A DNA stretch of 64,000 bases, from assembly GCF_030658505.1 (NCBI RefSeq), contig NZ_JAUTXR010000118.1, positions 31,977 through 95,976 of the forward strand, written 5' to 3'. The notes beneath the pieces are model-generated. The model ran no database searches. It had not been told where the DNA came from and worked only from the letters and a program-made list of their open reading frames with translations. The translations under genes and the position numbers were made by a program. The first letter of the stretch is position 1, and the number at the start of each line of letters is the position of its first letter. Positions 1 to 8,865 of the stretch are shown piece by piece. This DNA is from Stenotrophomonas raiganjensis (SeqCode). GTDB taxonomy: Bacteria > Pseudomonadota > Gammaproteobacteria > Xanthomonadales > Xanthomonadaceae.

Positions 1-1
1 G

Positions 2-1822
2 GGCTACCCGTACCAGTCGACCAAGTTCGGCACGCCCCTGGACGCAACCAGCGTATTCAATCCGCTCGACCACAGCATCGCGTTCAATCGCCGCCTGTGG
101 GAAGTGCCGCGCACGACCGAAAGCAAGCTGAAGTCGCTGCGCATTGCACCAAGCCTGTCCGGCTACTTCGAACTGGGCGCCAAGACGTACGACTGGGAAG
201 TCGGTGCGCTGTTCAACCGCAATGAAGTCACAAAAACAGGCCGTGGCGACATGAGCCTGATCGCTTCCCGGCAGGCATTGGGGCCCTCCTACCTCGATGC
301 CAACGGTGTGGCCCGGTGTGGCACGGCGGCATCGCCGGTCACGGGCTGCCTGGCCTGGAATCCTTTGCTGCCATACGGTGTCGCAGGGGCTGGCTCTCTC
401 TCCGACCCCGAACTGCAGCGCTTCTTGTTCCCGACGTTCAACGATACCGGCATCACCAAGACCCGCAGCTACTTCGCCAATATCTCCGGGCCAGTGATCG
501 AACTGCCTGCCGGTGACCTGTCCGTCGCTCTGGGTTACCAATACCGCAAGGAAGAAGGCCGCTTCGTGCCCGACGCCTTTGCCCAGTCGCGCCAGAGCAC
601 GGCGCTGGGCGCGTCCACCACCTCGGGTGAGTACAGCCTCAATGAGTTCTTCGCCGAAGTGAACGTTCCGGTGCTGCGTGACCTGCCGTTCGCCAAGGAA
701 CTGACCGTGAACCTGGCAACGCGCTATTCCGACTACAGCAATTTCGGCAATACCACCAATTCCAAGGCGAGCTTCGCCTGGCGCCCGATCGAGGAATTGA
801 TGATCCGCGGCACCTTCGCCGAAGGCTTCCGCGCACCGAGCATCTCCGACCTGTATGGTGGAATGGGGACCAGCTTCGAAACCTATGTCGATCCCTGCGG
901 CACCGGCGCCACCAACAGCGTCAACGGCAACGCTGCCTGCAACGCTGCCGGCGTCCCGCTGGGCTACCAGCAGCTGAACCAGAGCCTGAAGCCCTGTGCC
1001 AGCTATCCGTGTGCCACGCCCGACGAATTCACCACCGGCTCCAACGCGAAGCTGCGACCGGAGGAGTCCAAGAGCAAGACCGTGGGCGTGGTCTGGAGCC
1101 CGCGCTGGGTCGATGGCCTGGACATCAACCTCGACTGGTACAGCTACAAGATCACCAACATGATCATCGAGGACAGCGTCGACCGCATTCTGCGTGACTG
1201 CTACGTGCTGGGCAATTCCTCGCGCTGTGGCAGCATCAAGCGCGCTGGCGATGGCCACATCACCAGCATGTTCTACGGCCTGGCCAACCTGGGCTCGATG
1301 GAAACCGAAGGCTGGGATCTGGGCATCCACTACCGCCTGCCCGAGTTCTCCTTCGGCCGCTTCACCCTCGACCTGCAGAACAGCTATGTCTCCAAGTACG
1401 ATGAGGAGAACCAGAACTCGGCCGGCGACACCATCATGATGGGCCGGATCGGCCGGCCGGGCATCTTCCGCCTGCGCTCGAACCTGGGTGTGAACTGGCA
1501 GCTTGGCAACTTCAGCACGCAGTACACGGTGCGCTACTACTCCGGCATGGCCGAAAGCTGCGTGCCGAACCGTCCGTGCTCGCTGCCCGATCGCTACGCC
1601 TACGGAGAACCGGATGCCCTGCGCAAGGTGGGCTCCAATGCCTTCCATGACATCCAGGTCAGCTACAAGCTGCCGTGGGACGGTACCGTGGCGCTGGGTT
1701 CGAACAACGTGTTCAACCACCAGGGCCCGATCATGTTCTCCAAGCCGTCCAGCTCCTTCCCCTACTACGGCGGCTTCGATATCGGCCGCACCGTGTACGT
1801 GAAGTACTCCCAGCGCTTCTGA
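2..1822 (+). CDS. TonB-dependent receptor, C-terminal part (5' end outside window)
   Basis: The frame is open from the first base of the window, so the start, signal peptide and plug domain lie upstream; 606 codons remain. The protein is the C-terminal beta-barrel of an outer-membrane TonB-dependent receptor: alternating aromatic/polar strands, the family-typical EGFRAPS motif, an N-x-K-L-R-P-E-E-S segment near the middle, and a terminal Phe (YSQRF) that serves as the outer-membrane insertion signal. Cys residues in two extracellular-loop-like stretches suggest loop disulfides. Such receptors import siderophores, vitamins or oligosaccharides; the substrate cannot be told from this part. A perfect hairpin follows the stop. 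Confidence 0.93.
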   Translation, partial: GYPYQSTKFGTPLDATSVFNPLDHSIAFNRRLWEVPRTTESKLKSLRIAPSLSGYFELGAKTYDWEVGALFNRNEVTKTGRGDMSLIASRQALGPSYLDANGVARCGTAASPVTGCLAWNPLLPYGVAGAGSLSDPELQRFLFPTFNDTGITKTRSYFANISGPVIELPAGDLSVALGYQYRKEEGRFVPDAFAQSRQSTALGASTTSGEYSLNEFFAEVNVPVLRDLPFAKELTVNLATRYSDYSNFGNTTNSKASFAWRPIEELMIRGTFAEGFRAPSISDLYGGMGTSFETYVDPCGTGATNSVNGNAACNAAGVPLGYQQLNQSLKPCASYPCATPDEFTTGSNAKLRPEESKSKTVGVVWSPRWVDGLDINLDWYSYKITNMIIEDSVDRILRDCYVLGNSSRCGSIKRAGDGHITSMFYGLANLGSMETEGWDLGIHYRLPEFSFGRFTLDLQNSYVSKYDEENQNSAGDTIMMGRIGRPGIFRLRSNLGVNWQLGNFSTQYTVRYYSGMAESCVPNRPCSLPDRYAYGEPDALRKVGSNAFHDIQVSYKLPWDGTVALGSNNVFNHQGPIMFSKPSSSFPYYGGFDIGRTVYVKYSQRF

Positions 1823-1838
1823 CGGGCATGTCCGTGCT

Positions 1839-1871
1839 CGTGGCCGGCGGAAGGGGAGTCCGCCGGCCACG
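1839..1871 (+). terminator. 13-bp perfect hairpin after the TonB receptor
   Basis: The arms at 1839-1851 and 1859-1871 are perfectly complementary around a 7-nt loop, 17 bases after the receptor stop codon. No T-run follows, so it may act as an mRNA 3'-end stabiliser rather than a strong intrinsic terminator. Confidence 0.6.
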
Positions 1872-2080
1872 ATGCACACCACCTCCACCCAATCTCCATC
1901 GTTTTTCGACGGAATCTCCAAGGTTCCCGGCAACACTTGATGTCATGACGGCTGAGGAGCAGGACCGCATGGATGGCCACGCGCCCCGACACTGCACACC
2001 CGTCTCCAGGTTCACCACTGAATGTGGCGATGTGGCCGGGTTCCGACTCTCCGGACGTGCCGCCGCAAGGGAAGTACGAG

Positions 2081-3109
2081 ATGACGACGGCAGTTCGCAC
2101 CGGCCTGACCGACCTGGTCGCTGACGCGCAGCGGTACCTGCGCAGGATTCTCCCCGGGCTCGCCTCGGCAGTGCATCCACTTGCTTCATTGCATGCCATT
2201 CCCCACGCAATGGCATCGCGCTACCACCTCGCCGGACTGATGCTGTACGGGGAAACCCCCGCCATGCTCGCCGTGGCCCGCGAGCCCAGCGAATCCAGCA
2301 CCCGCGTGATCCAGGATGTACGCTGCCTGCGCTCTGCTGCGAATGCACTGGTGCTGTACGTCTCGCCCTATCTCACGCCGACCCAGCGCCGCTTCCTGGT
2401 CGAGAACCACATCGACTTCGTGGTCCCGCACACCCAGTTGTTCGCGCCCAGCCTGGCCATTGAGTTCCGCGACGCCCCTGATCATGAGAAGAAAGCCATC
2501 TCGCTGCTGCCTTCGGCGCAGGCTGTGCTGATCCACGTACTGCTGAGCGGCAAGTCGCGCTGGTGGTCACCACGCGAGATCAGTGCCGCCGCCGGCTACA
2601 CCTCGATGACGGCGTCGCGCCTGTCTGCCGAACTGGTTGGTCGCGGCCTGGTTGAACGCTCCACCGGTGGCCGCGAGCGCTTCCTGAAGCTCGCCGGCAA
2701 CCGCGACGAGGTCTGGGCCAGGGCACAGCCGTTCCTGCGTTCCCCCATCCTGAAGGAAGTGGATGTCTGCTGGGGCCCGGCCGCCGACGCGCTCCGCGAT
2801 GCCGGGCACCCGGCGCCGACGGCGGGCCTCGATGCGCTTGCTGACACGTCACCGCCCGCGATCGGCGGCACCCGCGCGCTGCACATCGATGCGTGGCGGT
2901 TGCTGGGTGTACTTCCCATGCCCGGCCCAGACTGCGCCCAGAGCGCACGGCTGCAGATCTGGGCCTATCCGCCGGCATTCACCAGCATCGGCGATGTGGT
3001 TGACCCGCTTTCGCTGTATCTCAGCCTGCAGGGCAAACGCGGCCATGATGCAGACGCGCTGGAACAGCGCGTGGAACAGGCGCTGAGCGGAGACACATAC
3101 CCCGCATGA
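2081..3109 (+). CDS. Winged-helix (MarR-like) regulator of unknown role
   Basis: The 342-residue protein starts at an ATG preceded by AAGGGAAG seven bases upstream; the frame runs further up but has no better site. A helix-turn-helix lies at about residues 155-190 (WWSPREISAAAGYTSMTASR). It is preceded by a hydrophobic alpha/beta region containing YLTPTQRRFLVENHIDFVVP. This two-part layout resembles a family of MarR-annotated proteins known mainly from Gram-positive bacteria, in which a Rossmann-like or nuclease-like N-terminal half precedes the wHTH. No transmembrane segment or ligand motif is visible. It could be an AbiEi-like antitoxin relative, but no toxin gene is adjacent. Confidence 0.7.
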   Translation: MTTAVRTGLTDLVADAQRYLRRILPGLASAVHPLASLHAIPHAMASRYHLAGLMLYGETPAMLAVAREPSESSTRVIQDVRCLRSAANALVLYVSPYLTPTQRRFLVENHIDFVVPHTQLFAPSLAIEFRDAPDHEKKAISLLPSAQAVLIHVLLSGKSRWWSPREISAAAGYTSMTASRLSAELVGRGLVERSTGGRERFLKLAGNRDEVWARAQPFLRSPILKEVDVCWGPAADALRDAGHPAPTAGLDALADTSPPAIGGTRALHIDAWRLLGVLPMPGPDCAQSARLQIWAYPPAFTSIGDVVDPLSLYLSLQGKRGHDADALEQRVEQALSGDTYPA

Positions 3110-3117
3110 CCGAAGCC

Positions 3118-4011
3118 CTATGCGGGCTGCTCGCTGGGCACAGCAGCGGCGCGCCTGGCACTGTACTCGGCGAACACCACGCCGGACACCGCCAGCAGGC
3201 CACCGCCCAGCACCCAGCCGCTGAGTGATTCATCCAGCAGCAACACGGCCAACGCAGCGGTCACGATCGGCACCAGATTGAAGAAGCCCGAGACGCGCGC
3301 GGCGCCCAGCCGTGACAGCCCGGTCATCCAGGTCAGTGGCGCCAGGATCGACGCACAGACCGCCGCGAACCCGATGCAGCCGACCGCAGCCAGGTTGTTC
3401 ACCCCGCTGCCAACCCACAACTGCACCGGCAACAGGATCAGCGAGGCCGCCGTGGCCTGCAGGAACAGCGATTCCAGCACCGACAACGGAATCTTCCAGC
3501 GCTGCATCAGCACGTTGTAGGCAGCAAAGGCCAAGGCACCGATCAGCATGATGGCATCGCCGCGGTTCAGGCCCTGCGCTGCCAACCGCGCCAGGTCGCC
3601 CTGCGAGACCACCGCCACCACGCCAGCGGTGGAGATCACCGCGCCGACAATGGCACTACCGCGTATGGGATGGCCCATGAACACGCGGGACAGCGCCAGC
3701 GCGATCAGTGGAATCAGTGCCTGGATCACGCCCATGTTGGTCGCCGAGGTGAAGTGCGCCGCGTAGTAGGCCAGGCACTGATACATCACCCCACCCAGGC
3801 ACCCCAGCACCAGGAAGCGGCCAAGGTTGGCGCGCACGGTCTGCAGGTTGTTGCGCAGCCGCGGCAGCGCGAAGGGCAACAGCACGATGGCCGCCACCAG
3901 CCAGCGGAAGAAGCCAATATCGATGGGACCGACCGCGCCCGAGGCCAGCTTGGTCACGATGGTGTTCGCGCCCCACAGCAGGCAGGCGAGAATCGGGAAG
4001 AGATAGTTCAC
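3118..4011 (-). CDS. EamA/DMT-family exporter
   Basis: This is a 297-residue integral membrane protein of the drug/metabolite transporter superfamily, with ten hydrophobic helices arranged as two EamA repeats. The second repeat contains LTWMTGLSRLGAARVSGFFNLVP, split here only by reading, a characteristic EamA stretch. I chose a GTG start at 4011 because translation from it begins directly with the first membrane helix and gives the usual family length. An ATG at 4068 would add 19 residues. It is divergent from the AraC regulator at 4076, and the short shared intergenic region suggests that regulator controls the exporter. Substrate unknown. Confidence 0.85.
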   Translation of the reverse strand: MNYLFPILACLLWGANTIVTKLASGAVGPIDIGFFRWLVAAIVLLPFALPRLRNNLQTVRANLGRFLVLGCLGGVMYQCLAYYAAHFTSATNMGVIQALIPLIALALSRVFMGHPIRGSAIVGAVISTAGVVAVVSQGDLARLAAQGLNRGDAIMLIGALAFAAYNVLMQRWKIPLSVLESLFLQATAASLILLPVQLWVGSGVNNLAAVGCIGFAAVCASILAPLTWMTGLSRLGAARVSGFFNLVPIVTAALAVLLLDESLSGWVLGGGLLAVSGVVFAEYSARRAAAVPSEQPA

Positions 4012-4075
4012 GAGGGTGGGTGTACGTGGGGGAATGGCCAGCGTACGCTTGGCGTATATCGAGGACATCCTGAAA

Positions 4076-4879
4076 ATGCGCCACACCGACCCCGGGTTGC
4101 GGCAACCGATGGAGCCCATTCCCACCTTCCGCCAGCTGCCCGGGCCCATCTACTTCCGGCAGGGTGCAATGGAACCCACCGACTGGGGCACGCACAGCCA
4201 TCCCTGGGGCCAGTTCAACTTCGTCGCGCAGGGCGTGATGGAAATGAAGATCGACGGTGAGTGGATGGTGTCCCCGCCCCACTACGCGATCTGGATTCCG
4301 CCCGGAATGGCGCACTATTCGCGCAACCGCTCGCAGCTGGCCTATCGCTCTGCCTACCTGTCACCGGCCTTGTCGCGCCGGCTGCCCGATCAATGCCGCG
4401 CACTGGAAGTCAGCCCGCTGCTGCGCGAACTGCTGCACGAGCTGGCGCGACAGGGCGTGACCGATCCCCGGACGCCCGCCCAACGGCGCATGGCCGCCGT
4501 GGTGATCGACCTGATCGTCAATGCCGCCGTACTGCCCAGTTTCCTGCCGATCGCCAGCAGCGAAGCACTGAAGCAGGTGATGGCCTATATGGAAAAGCAC
4601 CTCTCGGCCGCCGAATCGGTCGCCGAGATCGCGCAGCGGCATCACATGAGCGTGCGCAAGCTGGAGCGCCTGGCACGCAGCGAACTGGGCATGTCACTCG
4701 GTGACTGGCGTGGACGCGTGAAGTTCGTTCGCGCCACCGACGCACTGTGCACTCGCAAGCCGATCAGCCGGATCGCCGAGGAGCTGGGCTACTCCGGCGT
4801 CAGTGCTTTTGCCGAGATGTTCAAGCGGCACGCGCAGTGCACACCGGATCAGTACCGGAAGCTGCATCGGGCGGGCTGA
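4076..4879 (+). CDS. AraC-family transcriptional regulator
   Basis: The 267-residue protein has an N-terminal cupin-like sensing domain (about residues 20-95, with H-S-H-x-W-G-Q-F and a W-I-P-P-G-M-A-H metal-binding-like strand). The C-terminal AraC DNA-binding domain (about 165-265) has two helix-turn-helix motifs, the second ending in the canonical GYSGVSAFAEMFKR and TPDQYR. I chose ATG 4076 because upstream codons overlap the divergent exporter gene; ATG 4109 is an alternative. Its position back to back with an EamA exporter suggests ligand-dependent control of export. The ligand is not identifiable. Confidence 0.88.
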   Translation: MRHTDPGLRQPMEPIPTFRQLPGPIYFRQGAMEPTDWGTHSHPWGQFNFVAQGVMEMKIDGEWMVSPPHYAIWIPPGMAHYSRNRSQLAYRSAYLSPALSRRLPDQCRALEVSPLLRELLHELARQGVTDPRTPAQRRMAAVVIDLIVNAAVLPSFLPIASSEALKQVMAYMEKHLSAAESVAEIAQRHHMSVRKLERLARSELGMSLGDWRGRVKFVRATDALCTRKPISRIAEELGYSGVSAFAEMFKRHAQCTPDQYRKLHRAG

Positions 4880-4964
4880 GGGGCGCGCCTGGCGTTGTCG
4901 ATTTCCCGCCCTGTCGTTCGTCGGAACAGGAGAGACAGGCCTTCCCGCCTGCAGGAGCGTCCCG

Positions 4965-5621
4965 ATGCCCCCCATCCTCACGGCCTTCGCCACCCCCCCC
5001 GACCGCGGCCAGGGCCTGGACCGTGACATGCGCGTGCGCTGGGCACTGGAGGAACTGGGCGTAGCCTATGACGTGCAACTGCTCAGCTTCAGCGAGATGA
5101 AGCAGCCTGCGCACCTGGCCCGCAATCCCTTCGGGCAGATTCCTACCTGGCAGGAGGGCGACCGGCTCCTGTTTGAGTCCGGCGCGATCGTGCTGCACCT
5201 GGCCGAACAGCACCCTGGCCTGCTGCCAGCCGATCCGGATGCGCGCATGCGTGCGATCATGTGGGTGTTCGCTGCGCTGAACACGGTGGAACCACCCATC
5301 GTCGAGCGCTCGATGGCCTGGGTGCTGGAGCGCGAGCAGCCGTGGTATGCGCAGCGCCTGCCGATGCTGGATGAGCGGGTTCGGGCGCGACTGGCGCAAC
5401 TGTCGACATGGCTGGCCAAGGCGCCGTGTCTGGACGGCGATTTCAGCGTGGGCGACCTGATGATGGCCTCGGTGCTGTTGCGCCTGAAGAGCAGCGGCCT
5501 GCTCGACGAGTATCCGCAGGTGGCCGCCTATGTGGCCCGGGCCACCCAGCGGCCCGCCTACCAGCGCGCGTTCGCCGCGCAGTTGGCGGTGTTCCAGAAC
5601 GCCACGCGCTGCGCGCCGTAG
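4965..5621 (+). CDS. Glutathione S-transferase family protein
   Basis: The 218-residue cytosolic protein has a thioredoxin-like N-terminal half (about 1-85), including the cis-Pro region N-P-F-G-Q-I-P and the glutathione gamma-glutamyl-binding E-S-G-A-I motif. A helical C-terminal half follows. ATG 4965 has AGGAG seven bases upstream, so the longer upstream frame is not used. It lies downstream of the AraC gene with an 85-bp gap and may be transcribed separately. A detoxification role is inferred from family only. Confidence 0.87.
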   Translation: MPPILTAFATPPDRGQGLDRDMRVRWALEELGVAYDVQLLSFSEMKQPAHLARNPFGQIPTWQEGDRLLFESGAIVLHLAEQHPGLLPADPDARMRAIMWVFAALNTVEPPIVERSMAWVLEREQPWYAQRLPMLDERVRARLAQLSTWLAKAPCLDGDFSVGDLMMASVLLRLKSSGLLDEYPQVAAYVARATQRPAYQRAFAAQLAVFQNATRCAP

Positions 5622-5628
5622 CCGCCCA

Positions 5629-6036
5629 TCAGTGCAGGCTGCGGCGACACGCGGCCTGCACCAGCATCAGCTGCGCCACCAGGATCAGCATCGCGCAGCC
5701 TGACAGCAGCCACGGATCGATGTACCACTGCGCGTTGATACTGAAATCACCGCCGGAAATGCGCTTCCAGCCGTTGAAGTGCTGCATCGCTGCGACCACG
5801 AACGCGAAGCCACCCGCGGTGTACGACAACCAGGGCACGATGAGACTCCCCGGTCGCGCGAACAGCGTCAGCAGGCCCAGCACGCCGATCACCGTGCGTT
5901 GCACGCGGCAATACGGGCAGACATAGGCCATCCCGCTCCATTCCACCGTCCAGGCCAGCAGGCTGACCAGCACGGCCGCGCCTGCGGCTGTGTACAGCAC
6001 TTTCGGCGTGATCGTCATGCCACCTTCGTGTGCCAT
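5629..6036 (-). CDS. DsbB-like four-helix membrane protein with one CxxC
   Basis: The 135-residue protein has four hydrophobic segments and the motif C40-P-Y-C43-R-V-Q-R. This corresponds to the CxxC plus Q/E-R quinone-side site of DsbB-type disulfide oxidases. A second periplasmic Cys pair, required in DsbB for exchange with DsbA, is not visible; only a lone Cys occurs, in the last helix. It may therefore act on a different partner or be a vitamin K epoxide reductase-like or DsbB-derived protein. GAGGAG sits six bases before the ATG. The stop is 7 bp from the convergent GST stop. Confidence 0.65.
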   Translation of the reverse strand: MAHEGGMTITPKVLYTAAGAAVLVSLLAWTVEWSGMAYVCPYCRVQRTVIGVLGLLTLFARPGSLIVPWLSYTAGGFAFVVAAMQHFNGWKRISGGDFSINAQWYIDPWLLSGCAMLILVAQLMLVQAACRRSLH

Positions 6037-6085
6037 CCCGTGCTCCTCGGTTGAAAGACCCGGGCAGGGTAGCAGTGCCGCAGCC

Positions 6086-6505
6086 TCATCCCTTCTTGAT
6101 GACGGTCCGCTTGCCGATGGTGCTGGTCTTGCCAGCGGTCGGCCTGGCCAAGCCAGGAATCAGGAAATCGGTGGCCTTGTGGCCCATCGACACCTTGGAC
6201 GCCAACCAGCGCGGCATGCGCCCGCGACCGGTCCAGGTCAGGCGCTTGTATTCCGGGTCGCGATACTTGGGCGCGACTTTGCCGGATTTACGGCGGGCGG
6301 ATTTGCGGGCGGGCGCAGGTGTTTCCGAGGCTTCGCCACCGAAGAGTTCTTCGAGAGTGTAACCGGCTTCGGCCGCGGCGGCCTTCAACATCCGCCGCAC
6401 CGCGCTGGCCGGGCGGCGGCTGGAAATGAGCTGTTTCCGCTGTTCAGCGGCAACCACCAAGGCGCCCAGCTCCCGAAGGCTGAGCGATTCAATATCAATC
6501 GTCAT
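6086..6505 (-). CDS. H-NS family nucleoid-associated protein
   Basis: The 139-residue protein starts at ATG 6505 (AGGAGA upstream). It has an N-terminal coiled-coil-like oligomerisation region (residues 1-45), a basic linker rich in Lys/Arg (66-80), and the H-NS DNA-binding core at residues 81-101 with Y-R-D-P and T-W-T-G-R-G-R-x-P-x-W. This matches Xanthomonas H-NS-like proteins such as XrvA. A further basic tail (K-T-S-T-I-G-K-R) follows the core. Role: binds AT-rich DNA and silences or organises chromatin. It is divergent from the doxX gene, so a shared control region lies between 6505 and 6624. Confidence 0.88.
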   Translation of the reverse strand: MTIDIESLSLRELGALVVAAEQRKQLISSRRPASAVRRMLKAAAAEAGYTLEELFGGEASETPAPARKSARRKSGKVAPKYRDPEYKRLTWTGRGRMPRWLASKVSMGHKATDFLIPGLARPTAGKTSTIGKRTVIKKG

Positions 6506-6623
6506 GGGAGAAAGGTCTCCTGCGGGCGCCCAGCTGTCAAGGCGCCTTGCCCGGCGCGTAGACACGGGCTTCACAGCCGGTGGGCTCCGATCGCCTTCGC
6601 CAGCCATCTCCGAGGGCCTCGAC

Positions 6624-7016
6624 GTGAGCAACTCATCGCATTCGCTCGCCTACCTGCTTGCGCGCATCCTGCTGATGGCGCTGTTCCTGGTATCCGGCAT
6701 CGGCAAGCTCGGCGACCTCAACGGTACCCAGGGCTACATGGAAGCCATGGGGGTACCCGGCATCCTGCTCTGGCCGACCATCGCTTTCGAGATCGGCAGC
6801 GGACTGTGCATCCTGCTGGGCTTCCAGACCCGGCTGGTGTCGGTCGTGCTGGTGGGTTTCAGCCTGGTCACTGCCTTCATATTCCACCACAACTTCGCCG
6901 ACCAGACCCAGCAGATCATGTTCCTGAAGAACCTGGGGTTGGCCGGTGGCTTCCTGCTGCTGGCCTGCACCGGGGCGGGGCGCTACAGCATCGATGGGCG
7001 TGGGCGGCGCGGATGA
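6624..7016 (+). CDS. DoxX family membrane protein
   Basis: The 130-residue protein starts at a GTG (6624) with GAGG upstream; no ATG in frame gives a family-like N-terminus. It has four hydrophobic helices and the DoxX signature of the first helix pair (L-F-L-V-S-G-I-G-K-L) followed by a G-Y-M-E-x-M-G-V-P segment. DoxX/SURF4-like proteins sit in the inner membrane and some link to redox or thiol stress; no specific function can be assigned. It is convergent with the downstream serine hydrolase. Confidence 0.85.
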   Translation: MSNSSHSLAYLLARILLMALFLVSGIGKLGDLNGTQGYMEAMGVPGILLWPTIAFEIGSGLCILLGFQTRLVSVVLVGFSLVTAFIFHHNFADQTQQIMFLKNLGLAGGFLLLACTGAGRYSIDGRGRRG

Positions 7017-7034
7017 GCACGCGGCATGCCGCCA

Positions 7035-8747
7035 TCACCCCAAGGGCGCGACGCGCTGCAGGCGCAGGTTGCGCCATGTCGGCTGGGAGCCGCGAAAATC
7101 CACCGCTTCGCCATCGCTGGTGAACAACAGGCCTGGTTCCACTTCAGTAACCAGGCGGATGCCATCGATGTACAGCCAGCCCTGTCGTTGCTCCAGCACA
7201 ACGGACATCGACGGCTTCCCCCATTGGTCGACGCGATAGCGTCCCAGCCAGGGTTGCCAATGGGGCGCCTGCGGCCCAGTGGCCCCATCGATGGCATCGT
7301 TCTGGTCCAGGCCATCCTCGCCGTTGCTGCATTCCAGGTGCGCCGACAGCAAGTCCGTCGCCGCATGGTAGCGGTACGTCGCAACCTCTCCATCGGTGTC
7401 CACGGTGAACAACTGATCGCCGTCGATGGCCGCAAAACGGCTGCCCACAGCTTGCGCCGCGCGATGCAGTTGCAGTTCGCCGTGTCCGGCAACCACGATC
7501 TTCGCCTTGCCGCTGCGCCCTATCCAGTCTCCCGCCATCTGCTGCATCTGGTCCTGGTTCAACCTGATCGGCGCCAGGGACGATAGGGGCACACGCGGCT
7601 GACGGGGCCCGAAACGCGCCGACAGCAATTGATCGAGCAGACGCTCGCCGATGCCGTACCCCGCAGACGTCGCGCGGTTGAACATCGCGGCAAATCCAGC
7701 GTTGGCCTGCCTGCAGTAGGTGAACACGCACCCGAATCCGAATCCTCCGCCGCGATGGTGCAGCAGCCGCACCGGTGTACTACCGTAGAGGCGTTCGCTG
7801 CGCATTACACCGAGCCCGTAGTCACCGCCCAGGCCGAAACCATGCATCTCGTCCCAGAAACGGGGCTCAAGCAACTGCTGCGCACCGGCTTGGCCGCCGC
7901 CGAGAAGGAAGCCAAGATACTTCGCCATGTCGGCGGCACTGGTCCAGACGCCTCCCGAAACCACCAGCGGTGTCACTGGCGGCACCTGCGCATAGCCCTC
8001 CTGGGTTCCCAGTGCCCGACCCTTGCTTGCCAGGTAGACCGACGCATCGGCCGTACTGTCGTGCATTCCCAGCGGCTCGAAGATCCGGCGTTGCAGCCAT
8101 GCCGGATAGCCAATGCCCGCAACCTGCTCAAGGACATGACCGGCAAGGTCGAAGCCCAGGTTGGAGTAGCGATAGCGCGTACCCACCGGAAAGCGCAGCC
8201 ATGTCTGCGAGATGCTGCGGACGTGCGCATCAAAGCCCGGCGACGCCGGTTCGTAGTTGTTGCCCAGGGGCGCCTCGTGCGTGAATCCCGCGCGATTGGC
8301 AAGCAGCAGGCGCAGGCTGATGCGCTCCTGTGGAGCATGCTCGAAGCGGCTGCGCACCGTGAACGACGGCAGATAGCGGGTAATGGGCGCGTCCAGATCA
8401 AGGATGCCGTCCTGCACGGCCAACAGCACCGCCACCGCCGCGAAATTCTTCGAGGTGGACTGGATGCTGAACATCGTGCTGGCGTCTACGGGTACGCTGC
8501 CCTGGCCTGATGCGTGACCGAAGCCTTCAGTCCAGCGCACCTGCCCGCCTTCGACCAGGCAGACGGCAGCGGCACCGATGCCGCTGCCTTTCATGGCGGA
8601 GCGGATCACGCCGCGTTCCGCGTCGATCAGGCTCCCGGTGGTGACGGTTGGCTGCGCCACCGTGGCAGCGCCGGTGGGCAGGAGCGTGGCCGCCGGAACG
8701 GCAGCGGCATTGGCCAGGAAGGTGCGACGACTGAGCGTACCAGGCAT
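7035..8747 (-). CDS. Tat-exported serine hydrolase (class C beta-lactamase fold)
   Basis: The 570-residue protein starts at ATG 8747 (GGAG seven bases upstream). The N-terminus is a twin-arginine signal (S-R-R-T-F-L at residues 6-11) followed by an Ala-rich hydrophobic stretch to about residue 31. The penicillin-binding-protein fold is shown by the nucleophile motif S97-T-S-K100, Y194-S-N and a glycine-rich H-R-G-G-G-F-G in place of KTG. The C-terminal ~190 residues form an extra beta domain common in large esterase or peptidase members of this family. Substrate unknown: D-amino peptides or esters are more likely than antibiotics. Confidence 0.87.
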   Translation of the reverse strand: MPGTLSRRTFLANAAAVPAATLLPTGAATVAQPTVTTGSLIDAERGVIRSAMKGSGIGAAAVCLVEGGQVRWTEGFGHASGQGSVPVDASTMFSIQSTSKNFAAVAVLLAVQDGILDLDAPITRYLPSFTVRSRFEHAPQERISLRLLLANRAGFTHEAPLGNNYEPASPGFDAHVRSISQTWLRFPVGTRYRYSNLGFDLAGHVLEQVAGIGYPAWLQRRIFEPLGMHDSTADASVYLASKGRALGTQEGYAQVPPVTPLVVSGGVWTSAADMAKYLGFLLGGGQAGAQQLLEPRFWDEMHGFGLGGDYGLGVMRSERLYGSTPVRLLHHRGGGFGFGCVFTYCRQANAGFAAMFNRATSAGYGIGERLLDQLLSARFGPRQPRVPLSSLAPIRLNQDQMQQMAGDWIGRSGKAKIVVAGHGELQLHRAAQAVGSRFAAIDGDQLFTVDTDGEVATYRYHAATDLLSAHLECSNGEDGLDQNDAIDGATGPQAPHWQPWLGRYRVDQWGKPSMSVVLEQRQGWLYIDGIRLVTEVEPGLLFTSDGEAVDFRGSQPTWRNLRLQRVAPLG

Positions 8748-8865
8748 CAGATCACTCCACTTCAGGATGCCGCCATCTTCCCGCCAGCAGAAATGGCGGG
8801 GCATGTGTCATTCGGCACAGAGTGCGGTGATCGATGGAGCTGCGCCTTCGCTGGCTGAGCAGGCC

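Noticed and set aside
2081..3109. AbiE-type antitoxin
   Set aside because: There is a winged helix but no AbiEii-like nucleotidyltransferase beside it, and the layout fits MarR-annotated proteins better.
7035..8747. Antibiotic-resistance beta-lactamase
   Set aside because: It has the same fold, but the KTG triad is replaced and a large extra domain is present; more like an esterase or peptidase.
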